A DNA stretch of 64,000 nt, from the NCBI RefSeq assembly GCF_900215325.1, contig NZ_OCMS01000003.1, positions 62,001 to 126,000 on the forward strand. The letters run 5' to 3'. Numbering within the stretch: the first letter of the stretch is position 1; every line of letters starts with the position of its first letter. Source of the DNA: Fibrobacter sp. UWB16 (GTDB lineage Bacteria; Fibrobacterota; Fibrobacteria; Fibrobacterales; Fibrobacteraceae). The notes under the pieces are model-generated. The model had not been told where the DNA came from and ran no database searches. It saw nothing but the letters and a program-made list of their open reading frames with translations. Positions 50,151 through 60,009 of this stretch are shown piece by piece. The translations under genes were made by a program, and so were the position numbers.

Positions 50151-53100
50151 TTATCGAACTTTAAATGCTTTTGTTGCCAGAAGCTTGTTGCCCGATACAA
50201 GCTTTGCGACCAGTGTACCGCGGTGCGATAGATCGGTGAGGTTCACCTGGGTCTGTATTCCGTTGAAGGTCTGGGTCTTCAGCTGGTTACCGAGAACATC
50301 GAAAATTTTAAGCGTCTTGGTGCCTTGAGCCGTAGCCTGCATGAGGAGATTCTTGCCGCTTAGCATCATGCGCGTCTTGTTGAAGCTAGGAACATTTTTG
50401 ATGCCCATGCGATCGTCCGTTGTCTTGCCCGGGCCATATCCCCACAGGAGCGTTCCCTTGTCTCGAATGACTATGTAGGGATCCTTCGGAGCATCTTGAA
50501 TATCGCCTTCGTCTTTATCCCAAGTTGGGGTGCCAGCGTAGTCAGGCATGTCTTTTTCGTCTTTGTGAGCGGTGAAACTCCAGGCGTCCGCTATTTTGAT
50601 CTTGGTGGGCTCTCTGAGGGTTTCGCAGCTTACGCCTTCGGCACCAAAACCAGAAGTGATGCCAAGGTCAAATCTGATAGATTCTCCCACATCGATGGAT
50701 GAAAGTGTAATGGGCTTTTCCCAGATGTAGGTCTTTGTTTCTTTGTTATAAGTTTCTTCAATTCGTACGGCATTGTCTTTTCGAAGAATTGTCCTCATTT
50801 GCTTGTCAAGATTACTGTCGCATGGCTTGCTATATCCAGCCATGTTATAAACCTGGCAAATATCTGAATCAAAAACAACACCGCAAGAGCTGACTTGCTT
50901 TTCTGTGGCTTCGAAATAGATGTAGGCGACAACGCTGTCTAACGGGACCAATGTTTCATTGGTAATCTTGATGTTGATGAAGTCGAGGTCTTCGAATGTG
51001 TAATGGTAGGCGCTGGCATATGCGCCGTTAAACGGTGTTGCTAAGGTCCTGCAATCATCGCACTTCTTTTCGTAGTAGTCGTTACCGCCATTGCTCACGA
51101 TTGTAAGGGCCGAGAGGAGGACGGTGGATGCATTAAGGCAGGTTTCGGACAAATGATAATCTTCCCAGCTCTTGTTGTAGGGAACCATGGAGTTTGTTAG
51201 ACCGGGGTTGGCTCCTCCAAAGAGGGCGCCCACTGGGCATACATAGTTGTAGGCGATGCTAGGAGAATTTCGTCCTTCGGGGTTTGATGCCCTGTGGTGG
51301 GGGTGTGCATCGTTCTTGTCGCCCACGCCATATACGAACGAAATATCCCAGGGGTTTACGCCGAACATATAGTTCAACTGGTTGATGCCGAGCTGTTTCA
51401 TTTCGTCCGCTTTTAAATCGCTAGATGCCATCGTGGGGAATTTTAAGCTTTGCTTTTCGATGTCGGCAGCCACATCGGCATAAGCCAGTACATCGAAGAT
51501 GTTGCCCATCTGATATTGATTGAAAATCCAATCCTGATCTGTGTGCATAGTGTACCAAGTCGGATCGTAAGATACGGTATTTTGTTTCCAGCCGATACCA
51601 TGCTTTGGCAATGTAACAGATGTGGAACCAATTTCACTCAAGTCACCTAAGTTTGCAATCATGTTGGCAAGGCAGTCTTCGATTGCGGCGAGTCGTTCTT
51701 CTTCGGTAAGGCCGTATTCGGTTGTGGCCTTGGTCTTGTCGGCGAGGATTAATTTATACAAGGCGTACAGGGCGTAGGTATATGAGTTTGCCCAGCTTGT
51801 ATTTTTTACATTCTTTATGAAAGATTTGTCTATTGTTACAAACCAGCCTCCTTCAAAGAATCCTGCTCCCTCGCCATACTCTTGACCGCTCACAAGGTTC
51901 TTGGTGCGGATCATATCATCGGCGTAATCTTTTTTGCCAGTGGCGTACAGGAGCGCTACTGAGGCAAGAGCCAAGTCATCGTTGAATTCGTTATTGCCGT
52001 TGTAGGCGGGTGTACTCCAGCCAGCGGCCCATGTGTTGTTCTTGAACTTTTTGCCTCCGTCGTAGGTGCTTTTGCCTTGGGCGAGTGACTTGGCAAAGTC
52101 GTACATCTTTTCGGCGACCATCAGGCAGCTGTCTGCAAAGTCCTTGTCGTACTTGGCGTAGTCTTTGCTCAAGATGGCAAGCCCAGCAATGATTTCGCCT
52201 GCAATGTTAGAACCGAGTTCTCCGAGACGGACGTTTCTAGTGGCGGGGCCTCCGCGGTCTGTTGCAGCGAAAGATTTGTCTGTGGGTAGTTTGTCTTGGG
52301 CTTCTGGGCGACCCCACCAACTGTGGTCAGAGCCAAAGTTGCCCACGGAAACAGGCATGTCATCGATAACGCCCTTGGCGAATTTGAATGCTCTCAAGAA
52401 AAAGTCAGCGCCGTGCTTTGCTTCGCGTAATACGTCAGGCACCTTATCGGTGTTTACGAAATCAGCTTGGTTGTAGGCGTAGTGGTCCACATCCTTTGAG
52501 GGGTTGGTGGCGGACATCACGGCCAAGGCCATAAATGCGAAAGCCTGCGTCTGTGATTCCTTCAGGTGATCTCCGCAGTCATACCAGCCGCCGGCAAGAG
52601 AGCCGGCCAATGATTCATCGAATGCCCCGCGGACGTCTTCTGCATCTGTGACGATGGGACCGCCGCCATCCTTGGTATGGCTTGGGCCGTGGAACCAGGA
52701 CTCTGAATTGCCGCTACGCTGGATGCCAAAGAACTTGAGCGTGGCGTCTTTTGCCATGGTGTAAACGTCGTTGCTAACAATAAAGGTGCTTGAAATATCG
52801 TTACCGACCTTGATGCGCAATCGTTCGTTCGTCGGTACAGATTCGGGAATTTTTCCGATTTGAATAATGCCGGATGGCCCTGTAAATTCAACCTTATAAC
52901 GCTTTGAGTCGTTTGTTCTAGTGTCTGTGCCGGCGATAATGGTCCAGTCGCTTTGAGTTTCGACTGTGCCTTTGGTGAATTTTCCGGTCAATTTGGTCTT
53001 GAGCGATTTGCCGTATGCGTCGACGACTTCGAATTCCGTGGCGGAGCCGACATAGTAAAATTGGCGTTCCTTGTCGCTTTCAAGGTAGCCTGCCTGGTTC

Positions 53101-53384
53101 ACGCGGATCGGTGAAATCTTGGTGTTGATGGCGTCGAAATAGGCTTGGTCCAATGTGTCGGGCATGAGCTCGCCGGCTTTGAATCTCTCAGGAGTTTTTG
53201 CCTCCGGGAGCATGCCGGTTTTCTTGGTAACGCTTGTATCAAATTCTTCGAAAGCCTTCTCATCCCAGCTTAACGGCCATGTGGGTCTGATCAAGTCGTA
53301 AGGCGTGGTTGCCGCGATGGAGGGCAATGCGCTAATAGCCACAATTGCCGAAGCAAATGTGATTCTGTTTGCCTTTATATTCAT
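50151..53384 (-). CDS. Large secreted GH9 cellulase with T9SS-like C-terminal domain
   Basis: A 1077-residue cellulase. The ATG at 53384 has AAGGAG upstream and begins a signal peptide (TFASAIVAISALPSIAA). The order is a lead segment, an Ig-like domain (about 95-230; RVNQAGYLESDKERQFYYVG), the GH9 domain (about 235-800; GGWYDCGDHLKESQTQAF with the catalytic Asp pair, HHRASNPEGRNSPS, and YHLSETCLNAS as the proton-donor segment), a beta-sandwich region (about 815-1000; SAYHYTFEDLDFINIKITNET, possibly a CBM) and a C-terminal module (IFDVLGNQLKTQTF ... RGTLVAKLVSGNKLLATKAFKVR) typical of type IX-sorted proteins. It lies 45 bases downstream of an ABC permease gene. Confidence 0.92.
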   Translation of the reverse strand: MNIKANRITFASAIVAISALPSIAATTPYDLIRPTWPLSWDEKAFEEFDTSVTKKTGMLPEAKTPERFKAGELMPDTLDQAYFDAINTKISPIRVNQAGYLESDKERQFYYVGSATEFEVVDAYGKSLKTKLTGKFTKGTVETQSDWTIIAGTDTRTNDSKRYKVEFTGPSGIIQIGKIPESVPTNERLRIKVGNDISSTFIVSNDVYTMAKDATLKFFGIQRSGNSESWFHGPSHTKDGGGPIVTDAEDVRGAFDESLAGSLAGGWYDCGDHLKESQTQAFAFMALAVMSATNPSKDVDHYAYNQADFVNTDKVPDVLREAKHGADFFLRAFKFAKGVIDDMPVSVGNFGSDHSWWGRPEAQDKLPTDKSFAATDRGGPATRNVRLGELGSNIAGEIIAGLAILSKDYAKYDKDFADSCLMVAEKMYDFAKSLAQGKSTYDGGKKFKNNTWAAGWSTPAYNGNNEFNDDLALASVALLYATGKKDYADDMIRTKNLVSGQEYGEGAGFFEGGWFVTIDKSFIKNVKNTSWANSYTYALYALYKLILADKTKATTEYGLTEEERLAAIEDCLANMIANLGDLSEIGSTSVTLPKHGIGWKQNTVSYDPTWYTMHTDQDWIFNQYQMGNIFDVLAYADVAADIEKQSLKFPTMASSDLKADEMKQLGINQLNYMFGVNPWDISFVYGVGDKNDAHPHHRASNPEGRNSPSIAYNYVCPVGALFGGANPGLTNSMVPYNKSWEDYHLSETCLNASTVLLSALTIVSNGGNDYYEKKCDDCRTLATPFNGAYASAYHYTFEDLDFINIKITNETLVPLDSVVAYIYFEATEKQVSSCGVVFDSDICQVYNMAGYSKPCDSNLDKQMRTILRKDNAVRIEETYNKETKTYIWEKPITLSSIDVGESIRFDLGITSGFGAEGVSCETLREPTKIKIADAWSFTAHKDEKDMPDYAGTPTWDKDEGDIQDAPKDPYIVIRDKGTLLWGYGPGKTTDDRMGIKNVPSFNKTRMMLSGKNLLMQATAQGTKTLKIFDVLGNQLKTQTFNGIQTQVNLTDLSHRGTLVAKLVSGNKLLATKAFKVR

Positions 53385-53428
53385 GAGTTTTCTCCTTAAA
53401 TACAAAGGACAATATAAAAATTTAGGCT

Positions 53429-54634
53429 TTATTCGAATCTTAGTGCTTCTATCGGGTCGAGCCTGCTTGCCTTGCGGGCGGGGTACCATCCGAAGAATAC
53501 GCCGGTGGCAAAGCACACGCCAAAGCTCACGATGACGCTTGTGACCGAGACGCTCATAGGCCAGTTCATCGCAAACTTTACAGTTTCAGAGGCGGCAATG
53601 CCAAGTGCAATTCCGATGGCTCCACCGAGCAAACTGATGATCACGGATTCAAAGAGGAACTGCAAAAGGATGTCGCGGCCGCGGGCGCCAATAGCCATGC
53701 GTAGCCCGATTTCCTTGGTGCGTTCTGTGACGGACACGTACATGATGTTCATGATGCCGATACCGCCAACAAACAAACTAATCCCTGCGATGGCGGTCAG
53801 CACAAGCGAGAGCATGTCAGAAGTGCTTGTGACCATCTGGATCATTTCTTCTTGCGTGAACACGCGGAACGGATCAGTCGGTTTTGTCCAGTTGCGGCGT
53901 TCCTTCAAAATGGTCATGATTTCTTCGGTGGCTTTTGCAGCGTAGCCTTCACCGATGGAGTTCGCGTAAATCTGTCGGATATTCGTCGTGGCGGAGAATC
54001 GCCTCATCACGGTCTGGTACGGAGTGAAAATCACATCGTCCTGGTCTTGCCCAAAATCACCGGAACCTTTAGCCTTGAGCGTGCCGATGACTTTCAGCGG
54101 AATGCTCTTGTAACGGATTGTTTTTCCGATGGGGTTTTCATCTGCAAAGAGGTTCTTCACTACGGTCTGTCCGATGACGCAAACTTTTGACATGCGGTCG
54201 GCTTCGTCGTCAAACATTACGCCATCTTCTATTTCGTAGTTGCGGATTTTGAGGTAGTCTGCAGAGACGCCGGAAAGTGTCGTGGGAGAGTTATTGTTTC
54301 CAACTATAGCCTGGCCCCCGATGGTTACCATGGGGGAGACGCCGTTGATGTAAGTTGCGTTTTCGCGGATGGCGATGACGTCTTCTTCTTCAAGCATCTC
54401 GGTCGATTCTGTCTGGACGCCACCGCGACGGCTTTGGTTTGGCATGATGGTGATGGCGTTTGTGCCCATCGCAGTCATCTGTTCCTTGATGGACTTCTTG
54501 GAGCCTTCGCCCATGGCGACCATGGTGATGACGGCCGCAACGCCGATGACGATGCCGAGCACCGAGAGGAATGTGCGCATGCGGTTGCGGAACAATGCGC
54601 GGAGAGCAATCTTAGCTAATGTAAACGGATTCAT
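53429..54634 (-). CDS. MacB/FtsX-type ABC transporter permease
   Basis: A 401-residue permease of the MacB-PCD/FtsX class. There is one N-terminal helix (FLSVLGIVIGVAAVITMV), a large periplasmic domain (about 45-270; MTAMGTNAITIMPNQ, IGKTIRYKSIPLKVIGTLKAKGSGDFGQDQDDVIFTPY) and three C-terminal helices (MLSLVLTAIAGISLFVGGIGIMNIMYVSVTERTKEIGLRMAIGARGRDIL, then two more). These systems use ATP to work across the envelope, moving lipoproteins, toxins or siderophores without substrate crossing the inner membrane. The start overlaps the ATPase stop by four bases. No MacA adaptor is adjacent. Confidence 0.92.
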   Translation of the reverse strand: MNPFTLAKIALRALFRNRMRTFLSVLGIVIGVAAVITMVAMGEGSKKSIKEQMTAMGTNAITIMPNQSRRGGVQTESTEMLEEEDVIAIRENATYINGVSPMVTIGGQAIVGNNNSPTTLSGVSADYLKIRNYEIEDGVMFDDEADRMSKVCVIGQTVVKNLFADENPIGKTIRYKSIPLKVIGTLKAKGSGDFGQDQDDVIFTPYQTVMRRFSATTNIRQIYANSIGEGYAAKATEEIMTILKERRNWTKPTDPFRVFTQEEMIQMVTSTSDMLSLVLTAIAGISLFVGGIGIMNIMYVSVTERTKEIGLRMAIGARGRDILLQFLFESVIISLLGGAIGIALGIAASETVKFAMNWPMSVSVTSVIVSFGVCFATGVFFGWYPARKASRLDPIEALRFE

Positions 54635-55410
54635 TCCACTTCTCCTTCGTCGTCGTCTTCAAAAGTTTCTGGTGGCGGGAGCATTTCAAATGCAACTTTG
54701 GCATTTTGCACTTTCTCGTTGATGACATCTTTTTTCAGTAAACCGTCGCGGAGGGTGATGGTCCTTCCGCTAAATGTGGCGATGTCGGGTTCGTGCGTCA
54801 CGAAGGCAATGGTCTTCCCCTGACTGTGCAGTTCCTGGAATATCATCATGATTTCGTAACTCGTGCGGGTATCGAGGTTGCCGGTCGCTTCGTCGGCGAG
54901 AATAATTACGGGATCGTTCACGAGGGCTCGTGCAATGGCCACGCGTTGCTGCTGGCCGCCCGAGAGCTGGTTCGGCAAGTGGTTCATGCGGCTTTCGAGC
55001 CCGACCATCTTTAATGCTTCGATGGCGCGGTGGTGACGTTCCTCGGCAGAAATCTTGGAATTATATAATAGTGGTAGTTCCACGTTTTCGATGGCGGTCG
55101 TGCGGCTGAGCAGGTTGTAGCTCTGGAAAACGAACCCGAGCTTCTGGCTCCGGATGCGGGCGAGCGCATCGCGTTTTAATGTTTCGGTATGTTGGCCATC
55201 TAATATATAGTGTCCTGAAGTCGGGCGGTCCATGCACCCTAGTATGTTCAACATGGTAGACTTGCCGGAACCGGATGTACCCATGATGGTCACGAATTCG
55301 CCTGGATAAATATCAAAACTCACGCCGCGGAGGGCGTGTACAATTTCGTCGCCCATCTTGAAATCGCGACGCAGGTTTTGGACTGAAAGTATTGGTGAAA
55401 CAGCTTGCAT
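54631..55410 (-). CDS. ABC transporter ATP-binding protein, MacB/LolD type
   Basis: A 259-residue ATPase partner of the FtsX-type permease. Walker A is [23 protein letters not shown], the signature is [21 protein letters not shown], Walker B is [15 protein letters not shown], and the switch His is in [10 protein letters not shown]. The LolD/MacB hallmark [11 protein letters not shown] is present. A C-terminal extension of about 35 acidic residues ([16 protein letters not shown]) is unusual and might contact the permease. AAAAAGG precedes the ATG. The two genes overlap (ATGA), so they form one transport unit, with the GH9 gene possibly in the same transcript. Confidence 0.93.
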   Translation of the reverse strand: MQAVSPILSVQNLRRDFKMGDEIVHALRGVSFDIYPGEFVTIMGTSGSGKSTMLNILGCMDRPTSGHYILDGQHTETLKRDALARIRSQKLGFVFQSYNLLSRTTAIENVELPLLYNSKISAEERHHRAIEALKMVGLESRMNHLPNQLSGGQQQRVAIARALVNDPVIILADEATGNLDTRTSYEIMMIFQELHSQGKTIAFVTHEPDIATFSGRTITLRDGLLKKDVINEKVQNAKVAFEMLPPPETFEDDDEGEVE

Positions 55411-55636
55411 AAAGACCTTTTTTCTCGCTTCTTTAGATGCTCTAACCCGTTGATTGGGTTGCTTTTACGTCGCAAGTATATGAAATTTATCGGTTTCAGT
55501 GTTGAAACACTCTAAAAACATCAAAAAATCATATGATTGTTATGTTTCTGAACATAAACGTTAATTTTTTTTTTATTTTATATTCCGAATTGGACCACAC
55601 TAGGTGGTTGGTTCATGTGTCCTTGGAGATTATTTG

Positions 55637-57757
55637 ATGAATGAGAAAATGACTCAGAATGTTTCGAGTAAGTCAGATGATGACGAAATCGATATTCTTG
55701 AGATATTGGTGTATTTAAAAAGCAAGTGGAAATTCTTGCTCATTTTCTTGATTTTAGGTATTGGTTTCGGTGGCCTTTTTTCGATGTGGCTTCGTCCTTC
55801 TTTCAGAAGCGACATCCTTCTCCAGGTGAATGTTAAGGGAAACAAACAGGGTCTTGCCCTTGGTGAAATGGGCGCTCTGCTTGATGTTTCTACTCCGTCT
55901 GCTGCAGAAATGGAACTCCTCAAGAGCCGCGTTGTTCTCGACCAGGTCGTTGAAGATGAACGCCTCTGTTTTTCTGCTGTCCCGCTGAATAAGATGGACC
56001 GTCTCAAGCATCGTGAAGGTCGTATGGACCTTGAGCTTCTCTCGATTCCACGCGCCTTTGTCGAAGCTAAGGGTGAACTTATTGCTCGCGTAACGGCGGA
56101 CTCTAGTGCATACGAAGTGCTCGGACTAGAGGGTGAGGTCGTGTTAAGTGGTTCTGTGGGCGAGACATACCGCAAACCGTTTGCCGGTGATACCTTGGTT
56201 ATTTGCGTGAAGTCCTTGACTGCGACTGTTGGTCAGACGTTCTTGCTCAATGCTGTGCATCCGCAGACTGCTTCTGCAAGCCTTCTCAAAGGAATCAGCA
56301 TTTCGGAAGAAGGTAAGAATTCCGGCATCATCAGAGTGTCGTTTGAACACCGCTATGCAGATCGCGTTGCTGCTATTTTGAACACTATAGCAAATACGTA
56401 CTTGAAGCAGAATATCGAAATGCGCAGCGCCGAAGCTAAGAAAACCTTGGCGTTCCTCGAAGAACAGCTGCCGGGTGTCAAGGCCAAGCTCGATTCTGCC
56501 GAACAGAAGTTGACATCGTTCCGCCATGCCAATGGTACGATTGACCTTTCTGGTGAAACCCGCGTTCACTTGGAAAAGGATGTTTCCTTGCAACAGCGCC
56601 TGCTTGAACTTGAACAGAAAAAGCAGGAAGCATTGCGCTTGTTCCGCGCTGAACATCCGACGGTGCGTACGATTGAAGAACAGCAGTCCAGACTTCGCCG
56701 TGAAATCGCAAAGCAGCAGCGTTCTGCCGCAAGCTTGCCGGTTGTGCAGCAGGAAGTGCTTTCGTTGCAAGAAGAAGTTGAAGTCAACAACAAGCTTTAT
56801 ACAAACCTGTTGAACAATATCCAGCAGCTGCGCGTGGTGCAGGCGGGTGAAGTTGGCAACGTCCGCATTGTGGACCAGGCCTACGTTCCGCTTAAGCCGG
56901 CCAAGCCGAATCGCAAGCTGGTGTTCCTTGGCGTCGTTTTTGCATTCCTGCTTTTGGGTTGCTTCATTGTCTATGTCCGTCGCATGCTTTCGAATGGCGT
57001 CTGCAGCAGCAGCGAAGTTGAACAGGCGACAGGCATTGGCGTCTATGGCAAGCTCCCGATGCTCGATGGAAAGACGCAGAACGATGTGTATAAACCTTGC
57101 GTTTCCACGAATCCGGATGATCCGTTTGCGGAAGGTATTCGCGCTCTCCGTACGGCTCTCGAATTTTCTGTCTTCTCTGACGGCAAGAAGATTCTCATGG
57201 TTTCTGGCCTTGTGCAGGGTGTCGGTAAGTCTTTTGTCTCTACAAACCTTGCTGCATCTTTTGCCATGTCCGGCAAGAAGGTGTTGCTGGTCGATATGGA
57301 CCTTCGTCGCGGTCATCTATTTAAGCACAGCCAGAAGGGCTTGTGCGAAATGCTCGAAAAAGAAGACTATAGCGATGAATATGTCGTTCATGTGATGGAC
57401 AATTTCTACGTTTTGGGTTCAGGTGCTCGTGTCGTTAACCCGGGTGGACTCCTGAACAGCTCTAGATTTAGCGCTTTCCTTGATGCATTCAGGGATAAGT
57501 ATGACTTGATTGTTCTGGATACTCCCCCGGTATTCCAGTGCAGTGACGCATTGCTTGTCGAAAAGCATGCGGACTATCTGTTGTGTGTTTTGAAGCATGC
57601 AGCTCATACCATTGAAAGCATCCAAGATGCCTTGAATACTTTTGACCGCAGTACGGAAACACCGTTACAGAAGGCTTTCGTCTTCAATAAGTGCGAACGT
57701 CATGCGGGGTACGGCTATGGTAGTTACGGCTACTATGGCTATCACAAGAAATATTAA
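55637..57757 (+). CDS. Polysaccharide co-polymerase / tyrosine autokinase (Wzc-like BY-kinase)
   Basis: A 706-residue protein combining a Wzz chain-length domain and a bacterial tyrosine kinase. TM1 is about 32-52 (FLLIFLILGIGFGGLFSMWL); the periplasmic part (about 55-430) is helical with coiled coil (KKTLAFLEEQLPGVKAKLDSAEQK); TM2 is about 436-456. The cytoplasmic kinase has Walker A SGLVQGVGKSFVSTNLA, Walker A' VDMDLRRG and Walker B LIVLDTPP. The C-terminus is a Tyr cluster (YGYGSYGYYGYHKKY), the autophosphorylation site. It would control export of a surface polysaccharide, but no wza or glycan synthesis genes are adjacent. GGAG precedes the ATG at 55637. Confidence 0.94.
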   Translation: MNEKMTQNVSSKSDDDEIDILEILVYLKSKWKFLLIFLILGIGFGGLFSMWLRPSFRSDILLQVNVKGNKQGLALGEMGALLDVSTPSAAEMELLKSRVVLDQVVEDERLCFSAVPLNKMDRLKHREGRMDLELLSIPRAFVEAKGELIARVTADSSAYEVLGLEGEVVLSGSVGETYRKPFAGDTLVICVKSLTATVGQTFLLNAVHPQTASASLLKGISISEEGKNSGIIRVSFEHRYADRVAAILNTIANTYLKQNIEMRSAEAKKTLAFLEEQLPGVKAKLDSAEQKLTSFRHANGTIDLSGETRVHLEKDVSLQQRLLELEQKKQEALRLFRAEHPTVRTIEEQQSRLRREIAKQQRSAASLPVVQQEVLSLQEEVEVNNKLYTNLLNNIQQLRVVQAGEVGNVRIVDQAYVPLKPAKPNRKLVFLGVVFAFLLLGCFIVYVRRMLSNGVCSSSEVEQATGIGVYGKLPMLDGKTQNDVYKPCVSTNPDDPFAEGIRALRTALEFSVFSDGKKILMVSGLVQGVGKSFVSTNLAASFAMSGKKVLLVDMDLRRGHLFKHSQKGLCEMLEKEDYSDEYVVHVMDNFYVLGSGARVVNPGGLLNSSRFSAFLDAFRDKYDLIVLDTPPVFQCSDALLVEKHADYLLCVLKHAAHTIESIQDALNTFDRSTETPLQKAFVFNKCERHAGYGYGSYGYYGYHKKY

Positions 57758-57776
57758 CCAATAACAAGGAGAATAG

Positions 57777-59879
57777 ATGAAAAAAATAGTCGCAATGTCT
57801 CTCTTGGCCGGTAGCTTCGCTTTCGCGCAGTCCGGCCTGACGGGCGGAGCCGATGGTCTCAATCAAAAGACTGCTCAGACTCTTGGTCAGGGTGGTTTTG
57901 TCGCTACTGTCGGTGGCAATGTCTCTTATGACTCATGGTCACTCTCTCGTGGCGGCCAGATTTCCAAGGCTGGTCAGAAGGACACGTTCCATGGCAATGA
58001 TGGAAGCCTTACGGGTTTCGTCAGCTTTGCTGGTGGTGCAACCGAATTCTTGGACATCGGTCTTACCCTCCCTCTCTACTACGACCATGCCAATGCTCAC
58101 AAGATTCCGGAAGGTGACTTGTGGAAGGCTAGCCGTGGTGACCTCGAACTTTGGGCAAAGGCTAAGCTTCCGTTTGACGAAATGACGGACGGCGTTTTCA
58201 ACGCAGCTGTTGCCGCTCAGTTCTACTTCCCGACTGGTGACAAGTCCGTCGGTGTTCGTCCGCGTCATGCTTGGTACTTGCACGCTGATGGTGGTGAAAC
58301 CCATCCGTACACCCTCCGCAACATGGCTTTCGGCGGTGAATTGATCCTCACTCTCGACCTCCAGAAGGTTGGCGCTCCGCTTCGTTTCAACGGTAACGTC
58401 GGTTTCGTCGGCACCGTGACGAAGGGTTCTAACACCTTGGTCTACGGTGGTGGCATCAACGTCCTCCCGACCGATTGGATGGACTTCTTCATTGAAGCTA
58501 ACGGTGAATTCCGTGTAGAAAAGGGTGCTTATCCGCGTGACCCGGGTTACGATCCGTTCACCCTCACTCCGGGTTTCCGTTTCCACCTCCCGGCAAACAT
58601 CGACATCGCCCTCGGTCTCGATGTGGGCATCCGTGCACTCTCCAACTTCACTTGGAAGTACAAGGACGAAATGCACAGTGCTGAACTCTACCAGCTCCAC
58701 TACGGTGACAAGCATGGTAACAAGATCGTTTACGGTTACACCCCGACTCCGCGCTATGCCGGTACCGCCGCCCTCTCTTGGCGCTTCGGTAACGTCCGTG
58801 GTGCTGACGAAGATAACGATGGCGTAGCAAACAATATCGACCAGTGCGCAGGCACTCCGGCTGGTGCTGTTGTTGACGCTAACGGCTGCCCGGTTGACGC
58901 CGACAACGACGGTGTCTTCGACGGTCTCGACCAGTGCGCTGAAACTCCGGCTGGTGCTGTGATTGACGCTGCTGGCTGCCCGGTTGACTCCGACAATGAC
59001 GGTGTTGCTGATGGCATCGACCAGTGCGCTGAAACTCCGGCTGGCGTTGTTGTTGACGCTGCTGGCTGCCCGGTTGACTCTGATAAGGATGGCGTTGCCG
59101 ACTACCTCGACAAGTGCCCGAACACTGCTACTGGTGCTCCGATCGACGCTGCTGGTTGCCCGCTCGATGGCGACAACGACGGTGTTGCTGATTACCTCGA
59201 CCAGTGCGCTAATACTCCGGCTGGTGTTGCTGTTGACGCTAAGGGTTGCCCGGTTGACGCTGACAATGACGGCGTTGCTGACTACCTCGACAAGTGCCCG
59301 AACACTGCTGCTGGTCTCCCGGTCAATGCTGATGGCTGCAGCCCGGATACCGATAAGGACGGCATCGTTGACGCTCTCGACAAGTGCCCGAATACTCCGG
59401 AAGGCGTCTCTGTTGACGAAGTTGGTTGCCCGGTTGACTCCGACAAGGATGGCGTTGCCGATCACCTCGACAAGTGCCCGAACACCCTCGTTGGCGTTGC
59501 TGTTGATAAGAACGGCTGCCCGAACAAGAACCAGGATCTCGACAAGCTCAAGAAGGGTATCCAGTTCAAGTCCGGTTCTGCTAAGCTCACTGCAAGCAGC
59601 AACAAGACCTTGAACAACATCGCTAAGTTGCTCAAGAAGCTCCCGGCCGTTAACCTCGAAGTCCAGGGTCATACGGACGACAGCGGTAAGGAAGAAAAGA
59701 ACAAGAAGATCTCCGAACAGCGTGCACAGGCTGTTGTCAAGTACCTCGTCAAGAAGGGCATTGACAGCGAACGTCTCCGCGCAGTCGGTTACGGTTCTGA
59801 CAAGCCGATCGCTGATAACAAGACGAAGAAGGGCCGCAAGCTCAACCGCCGTGTTGAACTCGTTCCGTTCGAAAAGTAA
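57777..59879 (+). CDS. OmpA-family outer-membrane protein with eight thrombospondin type-3 repeats
   Basis: A 700-residue protein. A signal peptide (VAMSLLAGSFAFA) is followed by a barrel-like N-terminal region (about 20-342), then eight 30-residue calcium-binding TSP3 repeats (343-582; DxDxDGVADxxDxCPxTPxGxxVDxxGCPV), then an OmpA-C peptidoglycan-binding domain (about 590-700; IQFKSGSAKLT, LEVQGHTDDSGKEEKNKKISEQRAQAVVKYL, VGYGSDKPIADNKTKKGRKLNRRVEL). It should span the outer membrane and grip the wall. It begins 19 bases after the BY-kinase stop, with AAGGAG upstream, so the two are probably co-transcribed. OmpA-like proteins of this type are abundant envelope proteins. Confidence 0.94.
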   Translation: MKKIVAMSLLAGSFAFAQSGLTGGADGLNQKTAQTLGQGGFVATVGGNVSYDSWSLSRGGQISKAGQKDTFHGNDGSLTGFVSFAGGATEFLDIGLTLPLYYDHANAHKIPEGDLWKASRGDLELWAKAKLPFDEMTDGVFNAAVAAQFYFPTGDKSVGVRPRHAWYLHADGGETHPYTLRNMAFGGELILTLDLQKVGAPLRFNGNVGFVGTVTKGSNTLVYGGGINVLPTDWMDFFIEANGEFRVEKGAYPRDPGYDPFTLTPGFRFHLPANIDIALGLDVGIRALSNFTWKYKDEMHSAELYQLHYGDKHGNKIVYGYTPTPRYAGTAALSWRFGNVRGADEDNDGVANNIDQCAGTPAGAVVDANGCPVDADNDGVFDGLDQCAETPAGAVIDAAGCPVDSDNDGVADGIDQCAETPAGVVVDAAGCPVDSDKDGVADYLDKCPNTATGAPIDAAGCPLDGDNDGVADYLDQCANTPAGVAVDAKGCPVDADNDGVADYLDKCPNTAAGLPVNADGCSPDTDKDGIVDALDKCPNTPEGVSVDEVGCPVDSDKDGVADHLDKCPNTLVGVAVDKNGCPNKNQDLDKLKKGIQFKSGSAKLTASSNKTLNNIAKLLKKLPAVNLEVQGHTDDSGKEEKNKKISEQRAQAVVKYLVKKGIDSERLRAVGYGSDKPIADNKTKKGRKLNRRVELVPFEK
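58806..59525 (+). repeat. Eight tandem 90-base coding repeats (TSP3)
   Basis: Eight units of 90 bases inside the OmpA gene, each encoding a calcium-binding repeat with D-x-D-x-D-G and one Cys pair (xCA/xCP ... GCPV). Units differ at the DNA level but keep length exactly. They are not a CRISPR array. Confidence 0.9.
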
Positions 59880-59901
59880 TCTTCGATCTTAACTGAGAAC
59901 T

Positions 59902-59932
59902 AAAAAGGGGCGTCCGCAAGGACGCCCTTTTT
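59902..59932 (+). terminator. Rho-independent terminator of the BY-kinase/OmpA unit
   Basis: GGGCGTCC and GGACGCCC form a stem with a GCAA tetraloop, followed by TTTTT. Confidence 0.9.
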
Positions 59933-59975
59933 GTATATGAAGAATGATATAAGCCGCTGCGTGTACTGCGCAATA

Positions 59976-60007
59976 CAAAAGGCGCACGGATAACCCGTGC
60001 GCCTTTT
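59976..60007. terminator. Second terminator hairpin
   Basis: AAAAGGCGCACGG and CCCGTGCGCCTTTT form a long stem around ATAA, usable in both directions. It lies between the OmpA and GtrA genes, which converge. Confidence 0.85.
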
Positions 60008-60009
60008 CT

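Noticed and set aside
58806-59525. Regular 90-base repeats as a CRISPR array
   Set aside because: Period 90, in frame, encoding TSP3 repeats; no short identical repeats with unique spacers.
57939-59672. Minus-strand open frame of 577 codons opposite the OmpA gene
   Set aside because: Its repeats are the reverse reading of the TSP3 repeats; no real protein features.
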